From contig NZ_NNBK01000004.1 of NCBI RefSeq assembly GCF_002803075.1, forward strand, positions 1 through 64,000: DNA of 64,000 nucleotides. The letters run 5' to 3'. This document shows, piece after piece, positions 56,134 to 64,000 of this stretch (within the stretch, counting starts at the first letter, position 1; each line of letters opens with the position of its first letter). A model generated the notes under the pieces. It was given only the letters and a program-made list of their open reading frames with translations. It did no database searches and had not been told where the DNA came from. This stretch comes from Streptomyces sp. CB01373 (GTDB taxonomy: Bacteria > Actinomycetota > Actinomycetes > Streptomycetales > Streptomycetaceae). The position numbers and the translations under genes were made by a program.

Positions 56134-56763
56134 ATGAGTGGGCATACGACAACCGACGGCGGCGACGGCGCGGCCCGGGCCGGGGTGGACTGGGACGCCC
56201 AGGCCGCCGTCTTCGACGAGGAACCGGATCACGGGCTGCGCGACCCGGGGGTGCGTGCCGCCTGGGCCGAACGGCTGCGCGGCTGGCTGCCCGGGCGCCC
56301 CGCCGAGATCCTCGACCTCGGCTGCGGCACCGGCAGCCTGTCGCTCCTCGCGGCCGAGCAGGGCCACCGGGTGACGGGCGTGGACCTGTCCCCGGCGATG
56401 GTGGAGCGGGCCCGCGCGAAGCTCGCCGGCCGCGACGCGGTGTTCCTGGTCGGTGACGCCGCGGACCCGCCGGTGGACGGGCAGCGCTTCGACGCCGTCC
56501 TGGTCCGGCACGTCCTGTGGACGCTGCCCGACCCCGCCCGCGCGCTGCGGCACTGGCAGGGGCTGCTGCGGCCGGACGGCCGGCTCGTCCTGATCGAGGG
56601 TGTCTGGGGCACGCTCACCCCCGTCGGCATACCCCCGGACCGGCTGACCATGCTTCTTAGGCCACTCGCCTCCCACATCCACCTCGAGTCACTGTCGGCC
56701 GACGCGCGGCTGTGGGGCGGGGAGGTGGACGACGAGCGGTACGCGGTGGTGGCCTCGGACTGA
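56134..56763 (+). CDS. SAM-dependent methyltransferase, class I
   Basis: A 209-aa Methyltransf_11-type enzyme. The SAM-binding motif I is ILDLGCGTGSLSLLAAEQGH. Motif II/III residues are in VTGVDLSPAMVERARAKLAG and VFLVGDAADPPV, and LLRPDGRLVLIEGVWG is the post-III strand. The acceptor substrate is unknown. The ATG at 56134 is preferred because the frame upstream to 55879 crosses the antisense small gene and lacks family similarity. Its ribosome site (ctgggg) is weak. Confidence 0.85.
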   Translation: MSGHTTTDGGDGAARAGVDWDAQAAVFDEEPDHGLRDPGVRAAWAERLRGWLPGRPAEILDLGCGTGSLSLLAAEQGHRVTGVDLSPAMVERARAKLAGRDAVFLVGDAADPPVDGQRFDAVLVRHVLWTLPDPARALRHWQGLLRPDGRLVLIEGVWGTLTPVGIPPDRLTMLLRPLASHIHLESLSADARLWGGEVDDERYAVVASD

Positions 56764-56786
56764 GCGGGCGCCGCCCGCTGCGGGAG

Positions 56787-57305
56787 TCAGGCCAGCAGCG
56801 ACTCGAAGCCGCCCTCGCGGGCCAGACCCTCCAGTTCGTCGAGGGCGGCCAGGGCGGCGGCCGCGGCCCCGGGGTCGGTGCGCGCCAGACCGCTCGCCTC
56901 GAACTCGTCCTCGTCCAGTCGCCGTACGTCCGTGCCGTCGGCGGAGCGCCACAGGTCCAGGTCGAGGTCCTCGACGACGAGGTCCGTGCCGGAGCGGGTG
57001 GCGGGGCGGGTGACGTCGCAGTACCAGCCCTTCAGCGCGCCCCCGGCGGCTCGGACCTCCTTCACGGAGTACCAGCGGTCGCGCCAGTAGTGCTCGGTGA
57101 AGACGTCGCCCGGCTCGAAGCGCACGAAGCCGAAGTCGCGGACGCCCTCGCCCGCCCACCCGGCCCGGACGGTGACGCGCGTGCCGTCGTCGGACACGAG
57201 CACACCCCGGTAGCGGATCTTGACGCGGCCGCCCTTGACGAGGACGACGTCCACCTCCGCCGGTGCCTGCGGGCGGCCGCCGGTCTCAGCCGAGTTCGCG
57301 GACAT
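56787..57305 (-). CDS. DUF402 family protein
   Basis: A 172-aa protein. It shows the DUF402 core FVRFEPGDVFTEHYWRDRWY followed by VKEVRAAGGALKGWYCDVTR and then DLVVEDLDLDLWR. Structurally characterised relatives (FomD-like, Ntdp) are nucleotide phosphatases that bind divalent metal through Asp and Glu residues of this region, so a nucleoside di- or triphosphatase is plausible. It starts at the ATG 57305, overlapping the end of the upstream GNAT gene by 20 bp, so the two are coupled. Confidence 0.88.
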   Translation of the reverse strand: MSANSAETGGRPQAPAEVDVVLVKGGRVKIRYRGVLVSDDGTRVTVRAGWAGEGVRDFGFVRFEPGDVFTEHYWRDRWYSVKEVRAAGGALKGWYCDVTRPATRSGTDLVVEDLDLDLWRSADGTDVRRLDEDEFEASGLARTDPGAAAAALAALDELEGLAREGGFESLLA

Positions 57306-58215
57306 GGCGCACCTCCGTCGCGCAGACCTCGTACCCGAACCACTCGTTGACCGCGATCATCGGCGCGTTGCCGGTGTCGTTGCCCGTGAAGGCGTCCGTG
57401 TACCCGGCGGCGCGGGCGCGGTGCAGTGAGTCGTTCTTGGCGAGCTTGGCCAGGCCCCGGCCGCGGAAGGCGCGGGCGGTGCCCGTCATGCCGGTGCTGT
57501 AGCGGGTGCCGCCGTCGGTACGGGCCGCGGTGAAGGCCGCGGGCCGGCCGTCGACCACCGCAACCGAGGTCAGCTCCGGATCGAGCAGCGGGTGCCGCCA
57601 GGTCTGCTCCAGCCAGGCCTCGTAGTCGGTGAACTCGAAGTCCACGTCGCCCGGCTCGTCCGAGGTCGTCTCCGCGTCCAGCTCGAACAGGGGACGAGGG
57701 TCGTCGGCGTAGTCCGAGGCCCGGCGAAGCTCCACGCCCGGGGGCGGGTCCTGGAGCGGGGGGAGCGTGCCGTTAGCCAGGTCCAGACGCAGGAAGTAGG
57801 CGGAGCGGCTGGGGCGGTAGCCGTGCGACCGGGCGAAGGCGCGGTTGCCCGGCTCGTCCAGGACCCAGGAGTACAGCCGGGCCGCCCCGTGTTTCGCCAG
57901 GTGTTCTTCGGCGGCCCGCACCAGCAGTGTGCCGACGCCGCGGCGGGTGTGCCCGGGATGCACGTACACGTTGATGTTGCCCTGGCCGGGCTCGGTGCTC
58001 TCGTGGGACAGGTGCACCTGCGCGGTGCCGATCACCTCGCCGTCCGCCACGGCCACCAGGGGCCGGTAGTGGGCGTCGGGGTGCAGGTGGGTGAGGTCGT
58101 GGACGAGCGAGTCGGGGGTGACGAGTATGTACGGCATCGCGAGGTGCCGGACGCGGGCGAAGCCCTTGAGGTCGGCCGGCGCGTCGGGGCGCAGCTCCCG
58201 GATCATCACGGTCAT
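57286..58215 (-). CDS. Tandem-GNAT acetyltransferase
   Basis: 309 aa with two GNAT domains. The N-terminal one (residues about 5-155) keeps the acetyl-CoA loop HPGHTRRGVGTLLVRAAEEH. The C-terminal one has VVDGRPAAFTAARTDGG, TGTARAFRGRGLAKLAKNDS and VNEWFGYEVC. Tandem GNAT proteins include mycothiol synthase relatives and Eis-like enzymes; the substrate here is not evident. The ATG at 58215 has TAGCGT 8 bases upstream and no Shine-Dalgarno, so it is probably leaderless. It is divergent from the GntR gene across 84 bp. Confidence 0.88.
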   Translation of the reverse strand: MTVMIRELRPDAPADLKGFARVRHLAMPYILVTPDSLVHDLTHLHPDAHYRPLVAVADGEVIGTAQVHLSHESTEPGQGNINVYVHPGHTRRGVGTLLVRAAEEHLAKHGAARLYSWVLDEPGNRAFARSHGYRPSRSAYFLRLDLANGTLPPLQDPPPGVELRRASDYADDPRPLFELDAETTSDEPGDVDFEFTDYEAWLEQTWRHPLLDPELTSVAVVDGRPAAFTAARTDGGTRYSTGMTGTARAFRGRGLAKLAKNDSLHRARAAGYTDAFTGNDTGNAPMIAVNEWFGYEVCATEVRHVRELG

Positions 58216-58270
58216 GGTGGGGCACGCTACGGCGGGGACCGGCGGGGCGCCTCCCATTTTCCGTTGGGTC

Positions 58271-58284
58271 CACGCGTACGCGTG
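58271..58284. promoter_or_regulatory. 14-bp perfect palindrome in the gntR promoter
   Basis: cacgcgtacgcgtg reads identically on both strands. It sits between a -35-like TTGGGT (58264-58269) and a -10-like GACAAT (58288-58293), and it also lies in the divergent promoter region of the GNAT gene. It is a strong candidate operator for the GntR protein encoded next door. Confidence 0.65.
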
Positions 58285-58299
58285 CGGGACAATCACCCC

Positions 58300-58671
58300 G
58301 TGACCTTGAAGATCCACATCGAGGACGGGGCGCCTCCCTACGAGCAGGTGCGGGCGCAGATCTCCGAGCAGGCGCGGTCGGGGGTGCTGCCGGTGGGCCA
58401 CCGGCTGCCCACGGTGCGCGGGCTGGCCGAGTCGCTCGGGCTCGCTGCGAACACGGTCGCCAAGGCCTACAGGGCACTGGAGGCGGACGGCGTGATCGAG
58501 ACGCGGGGGCGCAACGGCACGTTCGTCGCCGCCGCGGACTCGGCGGCGGCGCGGGAGGCCGCGGCCGCCGCGCAGGCGTACGCCGAACGGGTGCGGCGGC
58601 TCGGGCTCACCGAGGACGACGCGCTCGCCGCCGTGCGGGACGCCCTGCGATCGGCCTACGGGGAGCGGTAG
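58300..58671 (+). CDS. GntR-family regulator, YtrA-type
   Basis: A 123-aa short GntR protein. Its N-terminal winged helix has YEQVRAQISEQARSGVLPVG, RLPTVRGLAESLGLAANTVA and KAYRALEADGVIETRGRNGT. Only about 45 helical residues follow, as in the YtrA subfamily, which usually represses neighbouring transporter genes and itself. The GTG at 58300 starts 6 bases after a -10-like GACAAT without a Shine-Dalgarno, so it is probably leaderless. No ABC transporter is adjacent, unlike typical ytrA operons. Confidence 0.92.
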   Translation: MTLKIHIEDGAPPYEQVRAQISEQARSGVLPVGHRLPTVRGLAESLGLAANTVAKAYRALEADGVIETRGRNGTFVAAADSAAAREAAAAAQAYAERVRRLGLTEDDALAAVRDALRSAYGER

Positions 58672-58697
58672 GCCTTCTCGGAGCGGCGGCCGCGGCG

Positions 58698-59489
58698 TCA
58701 CCGGCGCGGCGGGACCTTCTGCCGGTCACCGGTGAGCGCCGGGGTGCGGGTCACCGCCAGCCCCGCGCTCCTGCCCGCCCGCGCGAACACCACCGCGTCC
58801 TGGACCGCCGCCCCCGTCGGGTCGTTGTTGAAGTAGGCGTACACGTCCCGCTCGCCCGGCCAGGTGGTGGCGATCCGGTCGACCCATGTCTCCAGCGACC
58901 GCCGGCCGTAGTGCGGCCAGGCCCGGGCGCGGCCCACGTGGAAGCGGACGTACCCCCAGCCGGCCGTCCGCCACAGCGGCGTGACCGGGCGGGCGTAGGC
59001 GTCGGCCCAGCACAGGGCGGCGCCCCGGGCCCGCAGGACCTCGCGCACCCGCGGTGTCCACCACGAATCGTGGCGCGGCTCGACCGCGACCCGGGTGCCG
59101 GACGGGAAGCACGCCAGGCAGGCGTCGAGCAGCCCCGGATCCGCGCGCAGGGTCGGCGGGAGCTGGAGCAGCACCGGGCCCAGCCGGTCGCCGAGGCCCG
59201 CCGCGTGCGTCATCAGGCGGTGCACCGGCTCCTCGGGGTCCTTCAGCCGCTTGATGTGGGTGAGGAACCGGCTCGCCTTCACCGCGACCAGGAAGTCCGC
59301 CGGGACCCGCTCCCGCCAGTTCTCGAAGGTCTCCCGCGCGGGCAGCCGGTAGAAGGCGTTGTTGACCTCCAGGGTGGCGAAGGCGGCGGCGTACTCCTCC
59401 AGCCACAGCCGTGCGGGGCACCCCGGTGGGTACAGCACGCCCCGCCAGTCCTTGTACTGCCAGCCCGATGTCCCGACGAACAGGGTCAT
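58698..59489 (-). CDS. DUF72 family protein (TIM-barrel)
   Basis: 263 aa. DUF72 signatures: LFVGTSGWQYKDWRGVLYPP, EVNNAFYRLPARETFENWRE, FLVAVKASRFLTHIKRLKDP, VAVEPRHDSWW and VYAYFNNDPTGAAVQDA. The family forms a TIM barrel of unknown catalytic role. It is widespread and often found near DNA-repair or Fe-S genes. The ATG is at 59489. It is convergent with gntR (26 bp between stops). Confidence 0.92.
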   Translation of the reverse strand: MTLFVGTSGWQYKDWRGVLYPPGCPARLWLEEYAAAFATLEVNNAFYRLPARETFENWRERVPADFLVAVKASRFLTHIKRLKDPEEPVHRLMTHAAGLGDRLGPVLLQLPPTLRADPGLLDACLACFPSGTRVAVEPRHDSWWTPRVREVLRARGAALCWADAYARPVTPLWRTAGWGYVRFHVGRARAWPHYGRRSLETWVDRIATTWPGERDVYAYFNNDPTGAAVQDAVVFARAGRSAGLAVTRTPALTGDRQKVPPRR

Positions 59490-59528
59490 ACGCCCATCAA
59501 AGCACCGGCGCCGGCCCGCAGAGACCCG

Positions 59529-60623
59529 TCACAGGTACAGACCCGCGTCGGCCCCCTCGCGCGGCTCCGGCAGTGCCGTCGGTGACGTGCCCCGCCGCAG
59601 CGCGTACAGCTCGGCGAGGGTCGCTCCGTCGCGGCCCACCCCTTCCTCGGTGCCCAGCCAACTCACTGCCTCCCGGCGGGTCAGCCGGCCCACCTCGATG
59701 CGGGCCAGGCACCGGCCCGGACGGACCACGGCCGGGTGCAGGCGCTCCAGGTCCTCATTGGTCGTCACCCCCACCAGCACGTTGCGCCCCTGGCCGAGCA
59801 GGCCGTCGGTGAGGTTCAGCAGCCGGGACAGCGCCTGGCCCGCGGTGTGCTTGGCCTCGCCGCGGATCAGCTCGTCGCAGTCCTCCAGCAGGAGCAGCCG
59901 CCAGCGTCCCTTGCCCGCCGTGTCCTCCTCGCCGATGGCGATGTCCATGAGGTAGCCGACGTCGCTGAACAGCCGCTCCGGGTCCAGGACGCAGTCCACC
60001 TGGCACCAGTCGCGCCAGGACCTGGCCAGGGTCCGCAGCGCCGAGGTCTTGCCCGTGCCGGGCGGGCCGTGCAGCAGGAGCAGCCGGCCCGCGATGTCCT
60101 CGGGGGTCGTCTTCATCAGCCGGTCCATGGCGTCCGCGACCGGGGCGGTGTAGTTCGCCCGGACGTCGTCCCAGGTGCCCGCCGAGATCTGCCGGGTGGT
60201 GCGGTGCGGACCGCGCCGGGGCGAGACGTACCAGAAGCCCATCGTCACGTTCTCCGGCTGCGGCTCCGGCTCGTCCGCGGCGCCGTCCGTCGCCTCCTCC
60301 AGCTTCTTCGCGGCCAGCTCGGCGCTGGTCGCGGTGACCGTGACGTCGGCGCCCCGGTTCCACCGGGAGATCAGCAGCGTCCAGCCCTCGCCCTCGGCGA
60401 GGGTCGCGCTGCGGTCGTCGTCGCGGGCCGCGCGCAGCACCCGGGCGTCCTCGGGCAGCAGGGTGGCGCCGGTACGCACGCGGTCGATGTTCACCGCGTG
60501 CGAGTACGGCTGCTCGCCCGTCGCGAAGCGGCCGAGGAACAGCGCGTCGACGACGTCGGACGGCGAGTCGGAGTCGTCGACGGTGAGCCGGATCGGCAGA
60601 GCGTCGTGTGGGTTCGCGGACAT
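59529..60623 (-). CDS. DUF5925/AAA-domain ATPase
   Basis: 364 aa. The first about 150 residues are an actinobacterial DUF5925-type domain (IRLTVDDSDSPSDVVDALFL at the start). The AAA+ core follows: Walker A LLLHGPPGTGKTSALRTLAR, Walker B WRLLLLEDCDELIRGEAK, sensor-1 VLVGVTTNEDLERLHPAVVR and an Arg-finger-like VRPGRCLARIEVG. It resembles BCS1/CDC48-type remodellers; the substrate is unknown. The ATG at 60623 is chosen; a GTG at 60641 and further upstream in-frame codons are possible. It is divergent from the glycosidase. Confidence 0.85.
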   Translation of the reverse strand: MSANPHDALPIRLTVDDSDSPSDVVDALFLGRFATGEQPYSHAVNIDRVRTGATLLPEDARVLRAARDDDRSATLAEGEGWTLLISRWNRGADVTVTATSAELAAKKLEEATDGAADEPEPQPENVTMGFWYVSPRRGPHRTTRQISAGTWDDVRANYTAPVADAMDRLMKTTPEDIAGRLLLLHGPPGTGKTSALRTLARSWRDWCQVDCVLDPERLFSDVGYLMDIAIGEEDTAGKGRWRLLLLEDCDELIRGEAKHTAGQALSRLLNLTDGLLGQGRNVLVGVTTNEDLERLHPAVVRPGRCLARIEVGRLTRREAVSWLGTEEGVGRDGATLAELYALRRGTSPTALPEPREGADAGLYL

Positions 60624-60766
60624 GCCGCCATGATCTGTCACGCGGGCGCCGTGCGCACCCGGTTTCCCCCGCGCGTCCTGTGCCGGCGCCCGGACGGAGC
60701 CCGTCGTGGGCCGAGCCTGCCGCACCCCTGTCCCGCGGATGATTTCCGCCCGTACTGTGGTCCTTG

Positions 60767-62182
60767 ATGACACGTCATGGGGGGAATATGGGGGCGGGTC
60801 GGTGGCGGCTCACCGCGCTGCTCGGCGTGGGAGCGACGGCGGTGGCCCTGCTCGTGGCCCTGATCAGCACGCTGCCAGGCGGCGCGAGCACCGAGGGCAC
60901 CACACGCGACGGCGACAGGGTGCACGGCACACCGGCCACCCCGCGCAACGCGGACGTGCCGGACGTCGGCTGGGGCTTCACCCACACCCAGTTCAGCGCA
61001 GACGAGGGCGGCGCGGCCGCGACCGGCCGGGTCGAGGCGCTGCTGTCGAAGGACGGCGGCCTGCCGCAGAACCAGGCGATCATGGGCTGGGGCGCCGACA
61101 ACCCCGAGCCGGTCAAGGGGCGTTACGACTTCGAGGCGCTGGACCGGCGGATCGACTTCGTCCGCGCCTCGGGCGGCACCCCGGTGATCACGCTGTGCTG
61201 TGCACCCGACTGGATGAAGGGCGGCCGGGCCGGCGCGGACAACACCGACTGGAGCCAGAAGGCCCTGGAGACCGCCCCCGACCGCGACCACTACAAGGAC
61301 TACGCGGCCCTCGCCGCGACCGTCGCCAGGCGCTACCCGGACGTACGCCACTTCATCGTCTGGAACGAGTTCAAGGGTTTCTGGAACAACGCCGGGGGCC
61401 GCTGGGACTACGAGGGCTACACCGACCTCTACAACCTGGTCCACAAGGCGCTCAAGCAGGTCGACCCCAAGATCATGGTGGGCGGACCGTACCTGGTCAT
61501 GGACAGCGTCGACCCACGGCACCAGGACGCCTCCACCGTCCTGCGCGGCCCTTGGGGAGCCATGGACCAGCGGGTCCTGGACGCCTTCGCCTACTGGAAC
61601 CGGCACAAGGCGGGCGCCGACTTCGTCGTCGTGGACGGCTCCAGCTACACCAAGGACGACGACCTGCTGCCCGACGAGTTCCACGCCACCGACAAGCTCA
61701 CGGACGTCGGCCGCTGGGTACGGCGGCAGACGGGCGGACTGCCGCTGTGGTGGGCCGAGTACTACGTCGAGCCCGCCGACCGCAACGACGACCGCAAGGA
61801 GTGGTCCGAGCCGCACCGCGTCGCCGTACAGGCCGCCGGCCTGATCGCCATGGCCAAGGGCGGTGCCTCCACCGGCTTCTACTGGAACCCGGAGAACCGC
61901 ACGGGCGCCTGCCCCGGCTGCCTGTGGACCCCGACCGGCTCCTCCGGCGGCGGCCGGGCGCTGCCCATGCACGACCTGGTCTCCCGCTTCGGCCGGGCGT
62001 TCCCGCCGGGCACCGGGTACAGGACGGTGTCCGTCGCCCCCGACGACGTGCCCAACGTGCGCGTCCTGGCCGACGACCGGACGGTCCTGGTGGTCAACAC
62101 CCTGAACCGCACGATCAGCGCGCAGGTCGACGGCAGGCGCTTCGACCTGAAGGCGTACGAGGTGAAGTGGCTGCAGCGGTAG
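60767..62182 (+). CDS. Membrane-anchored or secreted GH39-like glycosidase
   Basis: 471 aa. One N-terminal hydrophobic segment (LTALLGVGATAVALLVALIS) acts as a signal anchor. The rest is a TIM barrel with a GH39/clan A pattern: probable acid/base Glu in HFIVWNEFKGFWNNAGGR and probable nucleophile Glu in LPLWWAEYYVEPADR, followed by KGGASTGFYWNPENR. It may cleave an exopolysaccharide made by the neighbouring membrane enzymes. The -10-like TACTGT at 60753-60758 suggests a leaderless start at ATG 60767 (or TTG 60764); ATG 60788 is an alternative. Confidence 0.82.
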   Translation: MTRHGGNMGAGRWRLTALLGVGATAVALLVALISTLPGGASTEGTTRDGDRVHGTPATPRNADVPDVGWGFTHTQFSADEGGAAATGRVEALLSKDGGLPQNQAIMGWGADNPEPVKGRYDFEALDRRIDFVRASGGTPVITLCCAPDWMKGGRAGADNTDWSQKALETAPDRDHYKDYAALAATVARRYPDVRHFIVWNEFKGFWNNAGGRWDYEGYTDLYNLVHKALKQVDPKIMVGGPYLVMDSVDPRHQDASTVLRGPWGAMDQRVLDAFAYWNRHKAGADFVVVDGSSYTKDDDLLPDEFHATDKLTDVGRWVRRQTGGLPLWWAEYYVEPADRNDDRKEWSEPHRVAVQAAGLIAMAKGGASTGFYWNPENRTGACPGCLWTPTGSSGGGRALPMHDLVSRFGRAFPPGTGYRTVSVAPDDVPNVRVLADDRTVLVVNTLNRTISAQVDGRRFDLKAYEVKWLQR

Positions 62183-62212
62183 GTCGCCGCAGCCGCTCCA
62201 CCCGACGCGTGC

Positions 62213-64000
62213 TCAGCCGCCTCCCAGTGTCAGGAACCGCTGCACCAGCGATGCGAACAGCACCGCAAGCAGCGGCAGCGAGAACCAGAAGCTGCTCCGG
62301 AGCCACCGCAGCCGGCGCACACTGGGCCGCATCGCGACCCGGACGAGCTCCCGGGCCGTCAGCATCACCGTCAGCGCCAGCGCCGCGAGTCCGCCGGCCA
62401 CCGACCACGGCGTCCACGTCACCTTCGGCCCGATCGGACCCGGATGCGGCTCGGGCACGGGACCGCCGGGCCGCTCGCGCAGCTCGTACAGGGTCACGTC
62501 GTCGTTGGCGAGAACCTTCCTCAGCTCGCGCCGGTCGTCGAGGTTGCGCACGAGCCGCGACTCCCAGGCGGCCGAGTAGCCCACGTCCATCCGCAGATAC
62601 GTCACCTGGCTGCGGTTGATCATCAGGTACGCGTTGGGACCCGCGTCCTTCAGCGACTCGACCAGCCCGGAGACCAGCACCGGGTCGGCCGGCGCCAGGG
62701 TGGGCACGTAGTCGACGCGCTCCATGTCCCGCGCGCCCCACGGCATGGCCGGAGTGACGTTGGTGGCCGGGTCGTTGCTCAGCCACAGCAGCCGCACCGT
62801 CGGCCGGTCGTGGGCGTACACGTAGTCCATGGCCGCGACCTCGCCGGGCCGGATCCGCTCGAAGGTCTCGTTGCCCCACCGGGCGACCAGGAAGCCGCCC
62901 ATCAGCAGCAGGCCCGCCATCAGCGCGGCCAGCGGCGCGAGGCTCACCCGGTCCTTGTCCCGTTCCTCCGCGGTGGCGCCGGTGCGCGGGAAGAGCGCGA
63001 GCGCGGCGAGCAGCGCGGCCCCGGGCAGCGCGAACATGAAGACCCGCAGCGCCATCTCGCCGCCGTAGGACTGCATGCCGAAGCCGAGGAACGGCACGAA
63101 GCTGAGCACCAGCAGCGACCGCTCCCGGTACTTGTGCTCGCGCCGCCGCCACCAGCCCCAGCAGGCGGCTGCCATCACGGAACCGGCCAGCAGCACGCGT
63201 GCGTACAGCACCAGTTGGTGGGTCGAGTCGCCGCCCTGGATGCGGCCCGAGACGGACGTCGAGACATTGCTGCCGACCCCGCCGACCCCGCCGAACAGCT
63301 CGTCGAAGTGCCCCGACCAGTACGGCTCGGCCATGAAACCCAGCCAGAAGGCCGCCATCACCGCGAACAGCACGGGCAGGCCGCGCAGTTCGGACCTGCG
63401 GACCAGGACCAGCACGGCCAGCACACCCAGCATCACGAACGGGGTGAGCTGGTGCGCCGGGACGCTCGCGGCGAACAGGCCGATCACCACCAGAAGCAGC
63501 ACCGCCCGCTGTCGCCGGTCGGCCGGTTCCACCTCCGCCTCGCCCGGCCGCGCCGTGGTCCACAGCATCCGCGGCGCCCGGAACCAGACGAGGAGGATCG
63601 CCACGAACGCCAGGTACAGCAGATAGGTGAAGCCCTGCGGGGAGAAGTAGTCCTGGCCCACCCAGCCGCTGAGCACGAAGATCCACACACCGGTCCATCT
63701 GGCCCGCCAGCTCGCCCGCAGCGAACGGGTGAGCAGGAACATGGGGGGCAGGTAGAGCAGTTGGACGGTCAGCGGCCACCAGCGGATGACCTCGGTGAAG
63801 TCGCTCAGACCGCAGGCGCGGGCGACGAAGGCGGCCACCGCGAAGAACCCGGGCCAGCTCCACCGCGCGTCCAGGTCCGGCACGGCCGAACCGGTGCGGT
63901 CGATGAAGTCGATGAAACCGAGGTGCTGCCAGGCGGTGGCGAAGCGCGGCGCGCTCTCGATCACCGCGGGCAGCGCGTGCAGGGAGACGACGGTGGCGAC
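62213..64000 (-). CDS. Large multispanning membrane protein, GT-C-like (5' end missing)
   Basis: The reading frame is still open at the window edge, so the N-terminus is missing; 595 residues are visible. There are about a dozen hydrophobic helices, with SGWVGQDYFSPQGFTYLLYL, AEPYWSGHFDELFGGVGGVG and MQSYGGEMALRVFMFALPGA between them. A soluble segment (residues about 370-510 of the visible part) includes MDYVYAHDRPTVRLLWLSND and YLMINRSQVTYLRMDVGYSA. The arrangement resembles GT-C sugar transferases or polymerases of actinobacterial exopolysaccharide loci. The stop at 62213 is 30 bp from the convergent GH39-like stop. Confidence 0.75.
   Translation of the reverse strand, partial: VATVVSLHALPAVIESAPRFATAWQHLGFIDFIDRTGSAVPDLDARWSWPGFFAVAAFVARACGLSDFTEVIRWWPLTVQLLYLPPMFLLTRSLRASWRARWTGVWIFVLSGWVGQDYFSPQGFTYLLYLAFVAILLVWFRAPRMLWTTARPGEAEVEPADRRQRAVLLLVVIGLFAASVPAHQLTPFVMLGVLAVLVLVRRSELRGLPVLFAVMAAFWLGFMAEPYWSGHFDELFGGVGGVGSNVSTSVSGRIQGGDSTHQLVLYARVLLAGSVMAAACWGWWRRREHKYRERSLLVLSFVPFLGFGMQSYGGEMALRVFMFALPGAALLAALALFPRTGATAEERDKDRVSLAPLAALMAGLLLMGGFLVARWGNETFERIRPGEVAAMDYVYAHDRPTVRLLWLSNDPATNVTPAMPWGARDMERVDYVPTLAPADPVLVSGLVESLKDAGPNAYLMINRSQVTYLRMDVGYSAAWESRLVRNLDDRRELRKVLANDDVTLYELRERPGGPVPEPHPGPIGPKVTWTPWSVAGGLAALALTVMLTARELVRVAMRPSVRRLRWLRSSFWFSLPLLAVLFASLVQRFLTLGGG

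Overview
This window is a chromosomal segment from a Streptomyces species. The evidence is the very high GC content with strong G/C bias at third codon positions, frequent GTG and TTG starts, many probable leaderless transcripts, and Streptomyces-type gene content: streptogrisin proteases, SflA, LAXTG sortase-anchored secreted proteins, dnaE2 and a ParA/ScpAB block. The gene order resembles, from memory, the core-chromosome stretch around SCO1728-SCO1795 of S. coelicolor. That comparison was not run. No prophage, integrase, insertion sequence or CRISPR array was seen.

Layout. 1-313: end of an rRNA operon (23S tail, 5S, terminator). 346-4792: a protein with a huge RDDR-repeat region, a DUF1015 protein and a HAD phosphatase. 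4836-7832: an iron-box-controlled ferric-siderophore ABC importer (two permeases and an ATPase, no binding protein). 8206-12885: tlyA, NAD kinase, recN and a MraY-like membrane protein. 13091-17811: a glycosyltransferase, a PucR regulator and a GH15 enzyme. 18323-24208: pyrG, a Nudix hydrolase, a STAND/TPR protein and alanine dehydrogenase. 24567-29170: a chromosome-organisation block (ParA-like ATPase, a probable ribbon-helix-helix partner, scpA, scpB) ending in rluB. 29340-34521: a Rieske lipoprotein, then aroH-tyrA-cmk-plsC-der, which joins aromatic amino acid synthesis to nucleotide, lipid and ribosome functions.

34578-40461: two Streptomyces-type hypothetical proteins, an Rpf-like LysM transglycosylase behind an unusually structured 5' region, an I78-type inhibitor, a PAP2 phosphatase and a PIG-V-like mannosyltransferase. 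40755-45645: a DHA2 efflux pump, an acyl-CoA (glutaryl-CoA-like) dehydrogenase, the cell-division protein SflA and a DUF5685 protein with a cysteine-rich tail. 46367-48782: two streptogrisin-type serine proteases. 48936-53471: a LexA-box-preceded mutagenesis cassette (dnaE2 plus a catalytically degenerate ImuB-like Y-family protein). 53670-64000: a secreted lipase, a wall-anchored AA10 LPMO, a 44-codon gene with a perfect Shine-Dalgarno, a methyltransferase, DUF402, GNAT, GntR, DUF72 and AAA proteins, a GH39-like glycosidase and the 3' part of a large membrane protein cut by the window edge.

The observations most worth following are the multi-stem RNA-like structure at 36084-36513 upstream of the Rpf-like gene; the chromosomal ParA plus RHH-like pair coupled to scpAB; a roughly 42-bp palindromic repeat family, two of whose three copies lie in frame inside genes; and the duplicated RDDR-repeat protein next to the rRNA operon. 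All functional statements come from reading motifs in the sequence. No database search was performed.
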